Shown here: piece after piece, positions 28,559 through 37,414 of the stretch
Layout of the letters: each line of letters opens with the position of its first letter
Position numbering within the stretch: the stretch's first letter is position 1
NCBI GenBank assembly: GCA_020350885.1
Contig: CP070727.1
Coordinates: 913,916 to 977,859 of the forward strand
Length of the DNA stretch: 63,944 nt
Direction of reading: 5' to 3'
Source: a bacterium
Lineage (GTDB): Bacteria > Krumholzibacteriota > Krumholzibacteriia > Krumholzibacteriales > Krumholzibacteriaceae
Translations under genes and position numbers: made by a program
Notes under the pieces: model-generated
Database searches by the model: none
What the model was told of the DNA's origin: nothing
The model's input: only the letters and a program-made list of their open reading frames with translations

Positions 28559-29587
28559 TTATTCCTGGATCTTTCTCGTCCCGCCCGGCTCCGTTCTGCC
28601 GGTCTTCCTGGCTTCCCGCCAGGCAAGCACGCCATCGTAACTGCCCGTTTCCACGAAGATCTTCGAGACCATGAAGTTGTAATGGCTCTCCAGCAACGGA
28701 TACTCCTCGAGCAGATCGTCGAGGAGACGGACGGCCTCGTCGGTCTCGCCGGCGAGATGATACGCAGTTGCCAGGTGCTGCCGCACCTCGATGTCGCGAT
28801 GCCCGGGATACCTGTATCGCATATCCTCGAGTAACGTCGATACTTCCTGTACCGAATCGAGATCCCGCTTGTCCATGAGCTCGATCGCCAGTGCGAAGCG
28901 TATGTACTTCATGAACGGGTGATCGGGATACTTCTCCATGACGGCCCGCAACAGGTACTCGTCGAATTCGGGCCCGAGGTTGTCGTCGCCCTTGGAGATT
29001 GCGTAGCCGCCCTCCGCCCAGTAGGCATCCATGATCTCCCGTTCGATCTCATCCGGCTCCCGCAGCCTGAGCTCTATGCTGTTCGAGTAGAGCTCCCCGT
29101 TCTGTCCCCGCCACAATCGCGGGTAATGCTCCGGTATTGAATAGACTAACCGGACCTTGTAGGTACCGGGCGCCGGGAACGTCACGCCACCCCTCGGCGT
29201 CCCCACAATGTGATGCGTTACGTTCGGATAGATAAATGTCTCGATGCTTTCTCCGGGGCTTAACGGCTCACCCTCGTAATTCGGATTGACGATCGATACC
29301 ATTCTGAATCTCGTGAACTTCCTGAGCTGTGTTTCCCCGTCCGGTGTCGTTATCTCGAGGTGCATGAATTCCATGTTCATGTCGAGCTTTCCGACCTCGA
29401 TAACGCGAACCTCTCTCTCCGAAATATTTTTCAATGTAACGGTGAACTTCAGCGGTTCACGTATCGCCATATCATAACCGGCGGACTCGAGCTGCAATGA
29501 AAGCTCACCCTGCGCGTGCAGGCCGGCCGGCGACAGGAGAATCAGAAATGCCGCGACGGCCGTAGCGGTTATTTTTCCCTTGCTCAT
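28559..29587 (-). CDS. Secreted protein with Ig-like domain and TPR-like C-terminus
   Basis: A 342-residue exported protein of unknown function. The signal peptide ends near LLSPAGLHAQG. The mature N-terminal half (about 30-175) looks like an Ig/BsuPI-type beta sandwich, with REPLKFTVTLKNISEREVRV and APGTYKVRLVYSIPEHYPR. The second half is helical and TPR-like (YPDHPFMKYIRFALAIELMD, VRQHLATAYHLAGETDEAVR). The tail has the short sequence WREARKTGRTEPGG. The start is preceded by GAAGGGAATAGAG. It precedes the NTF2-like and giant secreted genes in the same direction. Confidence 0.7.
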   Translation of the reverse strand: MSKGKITATAVAAFLILLSPAGLHAQGELSLQLESAGYDMAIREPLKFTVTLKNISEREVRVIEVGKLDMNMEFMHLEITTPDGETQLRKFTRFRMVSIVNPNYEGEPLSPGESIETFIYPNVTHHIVGTPRGGVTFPAPGTYKVRLVYSIPEHYPRLWRGQNGELYSNSIELRLREPDEIEREIMDAYWAEGGYAISKGDDNLGPEFDEYLLRAVMEKYPDHPFMKYIRFALAIELMDKRDLDSVQEVSTLLEDMRYRYPGHRDIEVRQHLATAYHLAGETDEAVRLLDDLLEEYPLLESHYNFMVSKIFVETGSYDGVLAWREARKTGRTEPGGTRKIQE

Positions 29588-29641
29588 CTCTATTCCCTTC
29601 TTCTACTCATCCTATGAACACCCCACTTGCGAACTGCCGTA

Positions 29642-30634
29642 TCAATCGAATCTGTCGAAATCACAAATATTATTATCCGAACACCATTCGCAGACGGTCG
29701 TATTGTAAAGCAGCCGCCGCGCCCAACTCTCAAACTCGCTCTCGGTGCTCGAATTCGTGAGGTAGCTTGTATAGATCGGATTCATGACGCACTTGCTTTC
29801 ATGCTCGTCGTCGTGGTATTTATTTCCATAATCTCTGTAGATTCGTGCATAGTCGTAATACAGACCCGCATGGTGGCCGAGCAGATTGCAGGTGACCCGC
29901 ACCAGCATGCTGTCTGATCTTATCCTGAAACTCCAGCTGGGATGATTCTCCGATATCCAGGTGTTCATATCGCGGCAGAATTTCATTATCCCCCTGACGA
30001 AGACGGCCCCGTTCGGCAGCTTCTTATCGAAGGTGCAATCCCCATCCTCCCCGTAGATATCCGGGATATTATACATGGCGATAACGATACCGGATGACGT
30101 GGTGTTCGAACCCGACACGATACCACCGGTGCTGCAATCCTCCTGTTCATAGCAATCGGCTGCGAGAACGTGGAGTACGGGCTGTATGGTATCCCCGTCC
30201 TGAATCTTATCGAGAAACTTGTCCAGCTCGTCCGGACCGTACGTCTTGTCCTTGAATGTCACACCACCGGCGAGATGTTTCGGGCCATAGTTATTCTCCT
30301 TGCATTTCTTGTTCTTTATATCAACGGCTCTGTTTTGACCCTCATGGGCCGGTCTGAAGATCGGCCCGTAAGGCCCGTCGATCACCGTATCCGCCTGAGC
30401 GCAGAACGTCGTATACTGGAAATGCTTGGCGGCATTCTCCAGGCACGGCGGCGGATCGTCGGCTCCCTTCCTCTTGTCCAACTCTATCCACGCATCGGCG
30501 GTCGTCACATCTGCTGGCTTGGTCGGTGCAACAACCTTCGGATTCAAAATGCAATTGAATACGACCAGCGGCGCACCGATCATGAGGAGCAGCACCACAT
30601 ATCGAAACCGCACGTATCTTGATTGTATTCTCAT
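29642..30634 (-). CDS. Exported protein with degenerate metzincin-like motif
   Basis: A 330-residue protein with an N-terminal membrane or signal segment (YVVLLLMIGAPLVVFNC), possibly lipidated at Cys28. The mature part is Cys-rich. Near the C-terminus, residues 250-261 read NLLGHHAGLYYD, followed by a short helical stretch and CVMNP (282-286). This resembles the HExxHxxGxxH zinc site and Met-turn of metzincins, but the first His and catalytic Glu are replaced by Asn250 and Leu251, so it is probably not an active protease. Alternatively it is unrelated. I start at 30634, which has GGAGG 11 nt upstream. It is first in the exported-protein operon. Confidence 0.6.
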   Translation of the reverse strand: MRIQSRYVRFRYVVLLLMIGAPLVVFNCILNPKVVAPTKPADVTTADAWIELDKRKGADDPPPCLENAAKHFQYTTFCAQADTVIDGPYGPIFRPAHEGQNRAVDIKNKKCKENNYGPKHLAGGVTFKDKTYGPDELDKFLDKIQDGDTIQPVLHVLAADCYEQEDCSTGGIVSGSNTTSSGIVIAMYNIPDIYGEDGDCTFDKKLPNGAVFVRGIMKFCRDMNTWISENHPSWSFRIRSDSMLVRVTCNLLGHHAGLYYDYARIYRDYGNKYHDDEHESKCVMNPIYTSYLTNSSTESEFESWARRLLYNTTVCEWCSDNNICDFDRFD

Positions 30635-30739
30635 GTTATATTGAACCTCCAATGATCGAATTTTTAGTTACTGCCGATTCTCATTCTTCGTACCGTGGAT
30701 CGAAAAACACCTCCTTGCCGGCATGCAACTGCGTTGAAC

Positions 30740-30765
30740 CGTTGCGCTGCGGTGCAGTCGCAACG
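30740..30765. other. Perfect short hairpin
   Basis: CGTTGCG, CTGC, loop GGT, GCAG, one bulged T, CGCAACG: an 11-bp stem with one bulge. It lies about 105 bp upstream of the start of the metzincin-like gene, read from the minus strand, and has no T-run. Possibly a regulatory hairpin in the leader, or a remnant repeat. Confidence 0.45.
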
Positions 30766-31044
30766 TTTCGAATACACCTGTTCTGTAATCCGAATTACTG
30801 AACCGAAGGATCGAGGCGAGAAACTGCTTTCTGCCCATCAGGGCATAGCGAAAGTCTCTTCCAATTTCATGAGGTCAAACCCGCAAAAGCTCAGGCTTAT
30901 GTTCTTATAAAATCTACACAGCTGTCAAGATCATATTACAAAAAGCCAAAAATCATAATTATGCCTATTTTGTAATAACATCGATCCATCATTACAGTTA
31001 TAGATTCATAACTTATATTTTCTAATTTGTTGTCCGCCAATAAT

Positions 31045-31152
31045 AGCGATCCCTCCTGTATGGGATCACTGAGCCATATTAGAAAGTAATGTTGTATATT
31101 ACCACTTACTTTTTCCGTGCCAGCAGGCTGACTCCATACAAGAGGGATCGCT
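31045..31152. repeat. 108-bp inverted-repeat element
   Basis: Two arms of about 20 bp, AGCGATCCCTCCTGTATGG (31045-31063) and the reverse complement of AGCGATCCCTCTTGTATGGA (31133-31152), differ at only one or two positions and enclose about 70 bp. It sits just after the stop of the dockerin-like gene (minus strand). No clear target-site duplication flanks it. It could be a MITE/REPIN-like element or a long terminator hairpin. Confidence 0.65.
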
Positions 31153-31164
31153 TCTTAAACCTGG

Positions 31165-31791
31165 TTACTCCTTGTAGATCGATTTAATTGATCCCCAGCT
31201 TCCCTCCTCGACGCCGATCATATCTTCACACGAATGGGTGTAATGTAGATTGAAGATATCGGCATCCAGCATGTCAACAATGCCGTCGCAGTTGAGATCG
31301 TAGCAGGGATCTGTTGTGCCCATCTTGTCACCGAGCAATGAGTAATCCGCCAGATTCACAATCCCGTCGGCATTGAAATCGGGCGTCTTGATCACCACCC
31401 ATTCATCAAAGATGGGTACGAAGTCTCCCAGGTGAAGGATGATATGTGCTTCCAGGCAGCAGCCGCCGAGCTGGAAAAACCAGCAGTACTCGGCTCCGCA
31501 TAATGGATCATGATGGCATTCATCCTGCCTGAGGTACCCGGGCTTAGTGAGTGATTCCCCAGGGCAGACCAGAAGCCCGGCGGGACACTCAATCGTCAGA
31601 AAAACCAGGGATGGATGTAGCTGGAGCGGTTCATTGTTGTATAGTATGCAGTAGCAGAACGAGGCGTCCCCTGAGGGACAGGCCAAGTAGCAGGTATCCT
31701 CCGGACAGACCACATACTGGCTATAGCTGTTGGCACTCAGGACAGCCACACTGACCAAAGTAACCAGAAAGACAATTCCCAACCTTTTCAT
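31165..31791 (-). CDS. Secreted dockerin-like protein
   Basis: A 208-residue exported protein with signal peptide MKRLGIVFLVTLVSVAVLSA and a start behind GAGGGGGCGATCAT. The first part (about 25-130) is Cys-rich with a repeated CPEDTCYLACPSGDASFC-type segment and no family I recognise. The C-terminal part carries two Ca-binding, dockerin-like loops, DFNADGIVNLADYSLLGDK and DLNCDGIVDMLDADIFN, joined by Cys residues. Similar loops occur in the giant secreted protein. Cohesin-dockerin type attachment at the cell surface is possible, but no cohesin partner is certain here. The inverted-repeat element follows its stop. Confidence 0.75.
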   Translation of the reverse strand: MKRLGIVFLVTLVSVAVLSANSYSQYVVCPEDTCYLACPSGDASFCYCILYNNEPLQLHPSLVFLTIECPAGLLVCPGESLTKPGYLRQDECHHDPLCGAEYCWFFQLGGCCLEAHIILHLGDFVPIFDEWVVIKTPDFNADGIVNLADYSLLGDKMGTTDPCYDLNCDGIVDMLDADIFNLHYTHSCEDMIGVEEGSWGSIKSIYKE

Positions 31792-32084
31792 ATGATCGCC
31801 CCCTCACAAAAAATCTGTTCCCTTTCCCTGAAGTCCATCTACAGTAGAACGCCGTTCCATCACCTCCCTTCTGAAACACAAACATCGACACGCCGACAAT
31901 GCGACTTGATACGCCAATCAGACATTGCCGTAACTGATTTAGATATAATTTATTAGTGTTTCCCCTAGTTGTTGTTATTACATGATGCCCGCGATTGAAA
32001 AAATAATATCAGAATGGTTACGGTAAGTCAAATATATAAATGAAGCGTATACACGCACGGTAATGCACACGTGCCTTAATCCAT

Positions 32085-33644
32085 TTATCTTTTTCCGGCG
32101 GCATGGGCCGCCATATCAGCATCATGAGATATATGTTGTGTAAATCTCCCTTTCGTTATGTACCTTAGAATTCGAGACCTATCTCCTTTTCGCATATCAT
32201 TCAAACACTCATATAGCATGTATTGAATCTTCAATATAATATATATCAACTGGCTTACTTTTAATTTCCGCAACGTTCGATTCGTCAATGCCCACATGAT
32301 CTTTGTTGGTATTCTCCATCCCGACACAGTATATCTTTTTAGAAGAAAGAACAGTCTATTCAAGTAAGTGTTTCGACAATCATGGTAAACCTTGCGATAC
32401 ACTTCTTCGAGATCATCGGTTATAATTCCATCCTTTTTTGCTTTCCAATACAGCTCCGTTTCTGGGTAAAAAGTCAATGAATATAGATTTAATGCATAAG
32501 GTGTGGGAAATTTCGATAAGAACATAAGTGTATCTTTCAAATCTTCTTCGGTTTCCCAGGGGTTATCTAGAATTATATCGTATAATGGTCTTCTAATTTT
32601 ATCTTTAAATGTATGTATCGCTTTGACAACCTCTTCAACTTGTTTGTTTGAATAATATCTTCTAAATAATATCTTCGTGCGTTCGCTCCCTGTCTGAATG
32701 CCCAATCTAAAATTTTTCAGCCCCGCATCTACAAGTGTTGCTAATTTTTCCATAGTAAGGTTTGATGGATTTGCTCCGCCGATATGCAGAGGTAATCGCA
32801 CGTTTTCTTTATATTTCTCACAAAATTCTTTTATCTCCTCAATGGTGCGTATAAAAAATAAATCATCAGCAAGCCCAAAGGATTTTATAAAAGGTAATAT
32901 ACTTTTTGCTTTCATCATTTCCTTGATCAAATTCTCCGTGCTTCTCTTCCTTACTATTTTTTGACCAGAATACATTCTGTTGAGCGTATTATTGCAGCAA
33001 TATGTACATCCAAATGGACAGCCTCTGGTAGCCACGGTTGTGTACATCGTACCCACGTGCACCATTGTGCGCATGTGCTTCTCTAACAAACTCTCATTCA
33101 TCAATTGAACATGCCCATCGCTCAGGATGTATTGTGTGTCATAGCGAAAATCTGGAAATAGAATTGAATCTAGATCTTGAATTAACGGCCTATTTTTATT
33201 TTTAATTATTTTGCCATTTTTCTTAAACCATACACCTCGGACATCATGATAATCTTTTGCATTTTCCATTTTTCTTGCTAATTCTACCAAAGCTTCTTCA
33301 CCTTCACCTACACAGACCATATCCGCGTAATTCAAGCATTCTTCAGGACGTATCGTCGGGTGAATGCCTCCCCACAATATTTGGATATTCAAATCTTTTT
33401 TTAACCTTTGGGTGATTTGAATGACATTATCAAAGAAATTTGTCGTAAGGGAGATTCCTATCAGGTCGGTTCCTCTTGATATTTCAACAACATCATCTAA
33501 TGTCTCGTCTTCATACCTATCTGTAAAATATCTTGGTAAAAATATGAGCTGCACATTGTGCCCTTCTCTTTTGAGATGTGCGGATAGTGTCCGTAGCCCG
33601 AATGGCTGAATGTCTAGGTACGGGGATATCAGGGTAACTTTCAT
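32085..33644 (-). CDS. B12-binding-domain radical SAM protein
   Basis: A 519-residue radical SAM enzyme of the BchE/B12-binding class. The N-terminal 130 residues form a Rossmann-like domain (LIGISLTTNFFD, WGGIHPTIRPEE, VGEGEEALVELA) without a DxHxxG cobalamin motif. The radical SAM core has C209-x3-C213-x2-C216 (RGCPFGCTYC) for the 4Fe-4S cluster, and a later GIQTGSERT and DNPWETEEDL segment. The C-terminus is basic and helical. The substrate is unknown; relatives modify lipids, peptides or sugars. The gene is visibly AT-richer than its neighbours and flanked by long gene-free DNA, which suggests transfer. Confidence 0.85.
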   Translation of the reverse strand: MKVTLISPYLDIQPFGLRTLSAHLKREGHNVQLIFLPRYFTDRYEDETLDDVVEISRGTDLIGISLTTNFFDNVIQITQRLKKDLNIQILWGGIHPTIRPEECLNYADMVCVGEGEEALVELARKMENAKDYHDVRGVWFKKNGKIIKNKNRPLIQDLDSILFPDFRYDTQYILSDGHVQLMNESLLEKHMRTMVHVGTMYTTVATRGCPFGCTYCCNNTLNRMYSGQKIVRKRSTENLIKEMMKAKSILPFIKSFGLADDLFFIRTIEEIKEFCEKYKENVRLPLHIGGANPSNLTMEKLATLVDAGLKNFRLGIQTGSERTKILFRRYYSNKQVEEVVKAIHTFKDKIRRPLYDIILDNPWETEEDLKDTLMFLSKFPTPYALNLYSLTFYPETELYWKAKKDGIITDDLEEVYRKVYHDCRNTYLNRLFFLLKRYTVSGWRIPTKIMWALTNRTLRKLKVSQLIYIILKIQYMLYECLNDMRKGDRSRILRYITKGRFTQHISHDADMAAHAAGKR

Positions 33645-34126
33645 CTTGAAAGCACTTGCATTAAATATTTTTAGAACCTAATTCCCCTGTTGCGTCCTAA
33701 ATTGTGATTAGTCTGTGGTGGTTAAAATGCCGCTGTTAGACGTTACTATATCATATTTATTGAAAAAAATACACCACAAATAATTGAGGCTGCCGTAAGC
33801 TATTTAAAGAGTTAATTGTATGCAACAGGAGTTTGATACAAACCCTCAACAAGATGAGGAATCGAGAGGCTTTGGTGGGGTAATCTCTTATATATAAAAT
33901 AGCATGCATAGTATGCGATACTGTAACTGATTTGGGAGCAACCATATAACAAGAATGGTATTTTCGCTATTAGTGCTTCTTAGTATTTAACACTTAAAAC
34001 TTTCTTTTAACTTTCAGTTCTTATCTGTCCACTTCCTTCTTACTGTGCAAAATGTATATCTTCGCAGGCAGTTACCCCAGTTGGCACATTGCAGCCGACT
34101 AGAAAGATGTGCCCTTTGCTGGACAC
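33645..34126. other. Intergenic region, AT-rich, no gene seen
   Basis: About 480 bp between the radical SAM gene and the RCC1-like gene. It contains only short open frames without start-site or codon support. A motif near 34021 (TTATCTGTCCACTTCCTT) is echoed near 37350 (TTATCTGTCCGCTTTCTT), suggesting a degenerate repeat. Confidence 0.6.
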
Positions 34127-35596
34127 TCACCTTAATAGAATCATTTTTTTCGTCGACGCTTGCTTGCTGACGGTCAGCCGATAAAAATACACACCAGAAG
34201 CAACCGCTCGTCCCTTGCTATCCCTCCCGCACCATTCGATCTCATGCCGTCCCGCTTCCATGAGTTTATCGATGAGCCTATGCACAAGACGCCCTCTCAG
34301 ATCGTAGATATCGAGCCATACATGTTCTGAACGTGGCAGGGAAAATCCGATTGTCGTTTGAGGATTGAAAGGATTTGGTACGTTCTGATTAAGCGCTAGC
34401 GGTGGAGCGATGCCAATGGCGATAACCTCTGGTGAGCGGATCTCACGACCATCAAGTGTCAGGGCTGCTACTATGTAACGATACTCCTTTCCCGGCTTGA
34501 TCGTTCTATCTTCGTATGTTCTTGTGTAAGGAGAAAGAGGGGCATCATTGATGCACGAGAAATCTCTCTGATGCATGGCTCGATACAGTTGAAATCCGTT
34601 TAACGCCTCATCCGTAATAACTTCCCAAAGGAGCACAATGGCCCCATCTCTGGAGTCAGCGGCAATACTGCTGAATGCGACGGCATTTGGATTCTCGTAT
34701 TCCAGGCTCAGGTTATGAAACCGGCCCCCGGCGACAGCCACGAAGTATTCGTTCTGCGCGGGGACGTCACACTGGCCATATTCGTTGCTCCCCCAGGCCC
34801 TGATTGTCCCATCGGACTTGAGGCCCAGGCTGTGATCCCGTCCCGCTGCAATCTCCACGAATCCGGTGTTCGGCTCGGGGACGTCGCACTGGCCATAGTA
34901 GTTCCACCCCCAGGTCACGATCGTCCCGTCGGACTTGAGACCCAGACTGAAATACCGGCCCGCAGCAATCTCCATGAAGTCGGTGTTCGGCTCGGGAACT
35001 GAGCACTGGCCATAGTCGTTGCTCCCCCAGGCCCAGATCGTCCCATCGGACTTAAGGCCCAGGCTGTGATCATAGCCCGCGGCGACAGCCACGAAGGAGT
35101 CGTTCGGCGCGGGGACATCGCACTGATGACGGTCATTATTTCCCCAGGTCACGATCACCCCGTCGGACTTGAGACCTAGGCTATGACCGCACCCCAGAGC
35201 CATTTCGACAAAATCTGCATTCGGCGCCGGGACGCTACACTGGCCATAGTCATTGTTCCCCCAGGCCACAATCCTCCCACTTGACCTAAGACCCATGCTG
35301 TGATCATAGCCACCGGCGACAGCCACGAAGGAGTCGTTCGGCTCGGGAACGTCGCACTGGCCATCGTTGTTGTACCCCCAAGCCACGATCGTCCCATCGG
35401 ACTTAAGGCCCAGGCTGTGATCCCCACCCCCAGCGATTGCCACGAAGTTAGCATTCGGCGCGGGGACATTGCACTGGCTGTATTCGTTGTTCCCCCAAGC
35501 CACGATCGTCCAGCCGGATTGTCCATACACGACACTCGTACTGAAGATGAAAACACACAGGCACATTAGGCTCAAAACTAATCCACTTCGTCTCAT
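34127..35596 (-). CDS. Secreted RCC1-like repeat protein with FlgD-like sorting module
   Basis: A 489-residue exported protein starting at 35596 (MRRSGLVLSLMCLCVFIFST, signal peptide) behind GGAGGAG. Residues about 30-310 are eight or so near-identical 39-residue repeats of the type GGGDHSLGLKSDGTIVAWG plus NNDGQCDVPEPN, an RCC1-like beta-propeller pattern. A fibronectin-type domain (LLWEVITDEALNGFQLYRA) follows, then a C-terminal sorting module from NVPNPFNPQTTIGFSLP to ASGVYFYRL and KKMILLR. The repeats are also near-identical as DNA, so they probably expand and contract by recombination. It is a surface or secreted protein of unknown ligand. Confidence 0.85.
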   Translation of the reverse strand: MRRSGLVLSLMCLCVFIFSTSVVYGQSGWTIVAWGNNEYSQCNVPAPNANFVAIAGGGDHSLGLKSDGTIVAWGYNNDGQCDVPEPNDSFVAVAGGYDHSMGLRSSGRIVAWGNNDYGQCSVPAPNADFVEMALGCGHSLGLKSDGVIVTWGNNDRHQCDVPAPNDSFVAVAAGYDHSLGLKSDGTIWAWGSNDYGQCSVPEPNTDFMEIAAGRYFSLGLKSDGTIVTWGWNYYGQCDVPEPNTGFVEIAAGRDHSLGLKSDGTIRAWGSNEYGQCDVPAQNEYFVAVAGGRFHNLSLEYENPNAVAFSSIAADSRDGAIVLLWEVITDEALNGFQLYRAMHQRDFSCINDAPLSPYTRTYEDRTIKPGKEYRYIVAALTLDGREIRSPEVIAIGIAPPLALNQNVPNPFNPQTTIGFSLPRSEHVWLDIYDLRGRLVHRLIDKLMEAGRHEIEWCGRDSKGRAVASGVYFYRLTVSKQASTKKMILLR

Positions 35597-36008
35597 AACG
35601 TCTGCACTCCTCCAGAAAGAGATTGTGCTGGCCGCACCCCTGCGGAGCATTCAGCTAATGATTGTATGATTATGCTGTTCTAGACAGCTCGTTAATACCT
35701 GCAAGCACTGCTGTGAATCTTTCCCTGGTGTGCGTACCATTGTACCACAACTATTTGAATATCTGCAAGTTAATTGATTCGTCGTTATAGATCGAAGATC
35801 ATATGTTTCTAACATTTGAAATAAATAGGCGTCTCTTAAAATCGGTTAAAAAAGTTTACTTTATTTTCGACGACAGACACTCAGGCGGTTTTAGAGGGAT
35901 ATCCATGTTGGTCTATGTTATTAGAAAAATTTGAAAAATTTTCAACCAGCCACCCATATTCGCTTTGCACCGACATGCGTCACCGACATCTGAAAACGAT
36001 TCCCGCAA
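35597..36008. other. Intergenic region, no gene seen
   Basis: About 410 bp upstream of the RCC1-like gene. It is AT-rich and I see no gene, RNA or strong hairpin. Confidence 0.5.
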
Positions 36009-37289
36009 TCAATATTCCGAAAGCGCCTTCTTCAGCACGATCACATTCATCGCCGTGCCGAGTATGATCAGCTCTCTCGCTTTATCAAAGAATATGACAT
36101 GGCTACGATTGGATCGATAGTGCGGCTCGTAATCTTCGATATACTGCCGGTAGGCGTGCAAGGCCATCCAAGTCACTAGATCCTCGACGCTCCAGTTTAT
36201 TGCCGGTGTCTTCGTGTAGTCTCCCGGCGCAAGGCCATCTGGGACGTCGCCGTCGATCCTATCCCAGCTTTCTACTATCTTCTTGATTTCATCTCTGTCC
36301 GAATTCGAATCAACAACGGCCAGCACGATATCTGTCATCCCGGTCTCATAGGCCTGGTGCCAGTTTCCCAGGTAACCTGCCGCATGATGCGGAATGCTGG
36401 CGTCACCGATCGCATGCATGATAGGTCCGAGATCGAGGGGATCCCCCGTTTCCAGGAATCTCCCGTACCAGAACCTCGCCACATTATCCACCGGTAAGAA
36501 AACACTGAATGGAACGCCGCAATTCTCACTTCCAATATTCTTTGCCAGAGGGAACCGGACCTTCAATTCCTCGACACGGCTGGGATATCTTGTCGGAAAG
36601 GAGTATCGCTCTACGCTCGGAGAACAGCCGTCGTACCACTGCTGCCCCGGCGCATGCACGTATGCGTCGCTGTTGTACCATATGGTACCCTCATCCAGCG
36701 CCTTTCCGAGCAGCTTTGCATCGGTCTGATACTGATTGCCGAATTCCTGTATAAATTGATAGCTGTAGCCATCGTAATCATCGAACCGGCTCTTTCCGTA
36801 ACTGCCGATATTGATGAAATGATTGTACGATGTGAAATTGCCGTGTGGCGCGCCAAACAATGCAAAAAAGATCTCGAGGAATAAATCCTCCTTCGTGCTA
36901 TACATCGCTTCGTCATCGTTCTTTAATACCGAATCATCATGAGGATCATCTATACTGAAATCCACGTCGACAAATTCCAGATCCCTGAAAAAGTCCGGTG
37001 AGAGCGATTCCCATGCTATCCGTTCAATGAGACCGGAGATCAAAGTCGGTTTCTCGGGAGCGTACGAAATATTCTCATACCTCATCGTTCGAATGATGGA
37101 ATCCCGCCCATCGAGCTTCAGGCAGCGATCGAACGTAGCCGGATACATCTCCCCGAGCAGATACAACGATAATCTGGCAACTCTCTGATGTTCCTCCGGA
37201 TAAAACGCATCGGCACGTCTCGTGGGAATGCTACAGGCCATGAGAACGGCCGCAGCAGCTATGAGCCGTAGCAATGTAGCCGATTTCAT
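36009..37289 (-). CDS. Zinc-dependent phospholipase C / P1-nuclease-like lipoprotein or exported protein
   Basis: A 426-residue exported protein. The N-terminus LRLIAAAAVLMACSIP may be a lipobox (LMAC) or a plain signal peptide. The mature part has the spaced His/Asp signature of the PLC/P1-nuclease superfamily: YPEEHQRVARLSL near the N-terminus, SYNHFINIG, DAYVHAPGQQW, and MHAIGDASIPHHAAGYLG followed by WHQAYETG. In the family these bind three zinc ions and hydrolyse phospholipids or 3'-nucleotides. Overall identity cannot be judged by eye. Start has AGAGAGGTTGAG. It is a stand-alone gene in the accessory region. Confidence 0.65.
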   Translation of the reverse strand: MKSATLLRLIAAAAVLMACSIPTRRADAFYPEEHQRVARLSLYLLGEMYPATFDRCLKLDGRDSIIRTMRYENISYAPEKPTLISGLIERIAWESLSPDFFRDLEFVDVDFSIDDPHDDSVLKNDDEAMYSTKEDLFLEIFFALFGAPHGNFTSYNHFINIGSYGKSRFDDYDGYSYQFIQEFGNQYQTDAKLLGKALDEGTIWYNSDAYVHAPGQQWYDGCSPSVERYSFPTRYPSRVEELKVRFPLAKNIGSENCGVPFSVFLPVDNVARFWYGRFLETGDPLDLGPIMHAIGDASIPHHAAGYLGNWHQAYETGMTDIVLAVVDSNSDRDEIKKIVESWDRIDGDVPDGLAPGDYTKTPAINWSVEDLVTWMALHAYRQYIEDYEPHYRSNRSHVIFFDKARELIILGTAMNVIVLKKALSEY

Positions 37290-37414
37290 CTCTCAACCTC
37301 TCTTTTTCGTGAACGCCGCTGCATCACAACATCGTTCCGTAAATATCAGCCCTTATCTGTCCGCTTTCTTTTGACGTCTACAGCATCATCTTTTAAATAT
37401 ACGTTATAAATATT

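Larger units (their letters stand above)
30635..31164. other. Intergenic region without a recognised gene
   Basis: About 530 bp of fairly AT-rich DNA upstream of the exported-protein operon and downstream of the dockerin-like gene. It holds the hairpin at 30740-30765 and the inverted-repeat element at 31045-31152, listed separately. The short open frames here have no coding character. Confidence 0.7.

Noticed and set aside
30619..30910. Short plus-strand frames upstream of the metzincin-like gene
   Set aside because: Overlap the leader, no ribosome site or coding pattern.
33757..33945. Short minus-strand frame of 62 residues
   Set aside because: AT-rich and without ribosome site or known pattern.
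34700..35580. Regular repeats that might be a CRISPR array
   Set aside because: The repeats are 117 bp and in frame with an RCC1-type protein, with no spacers.
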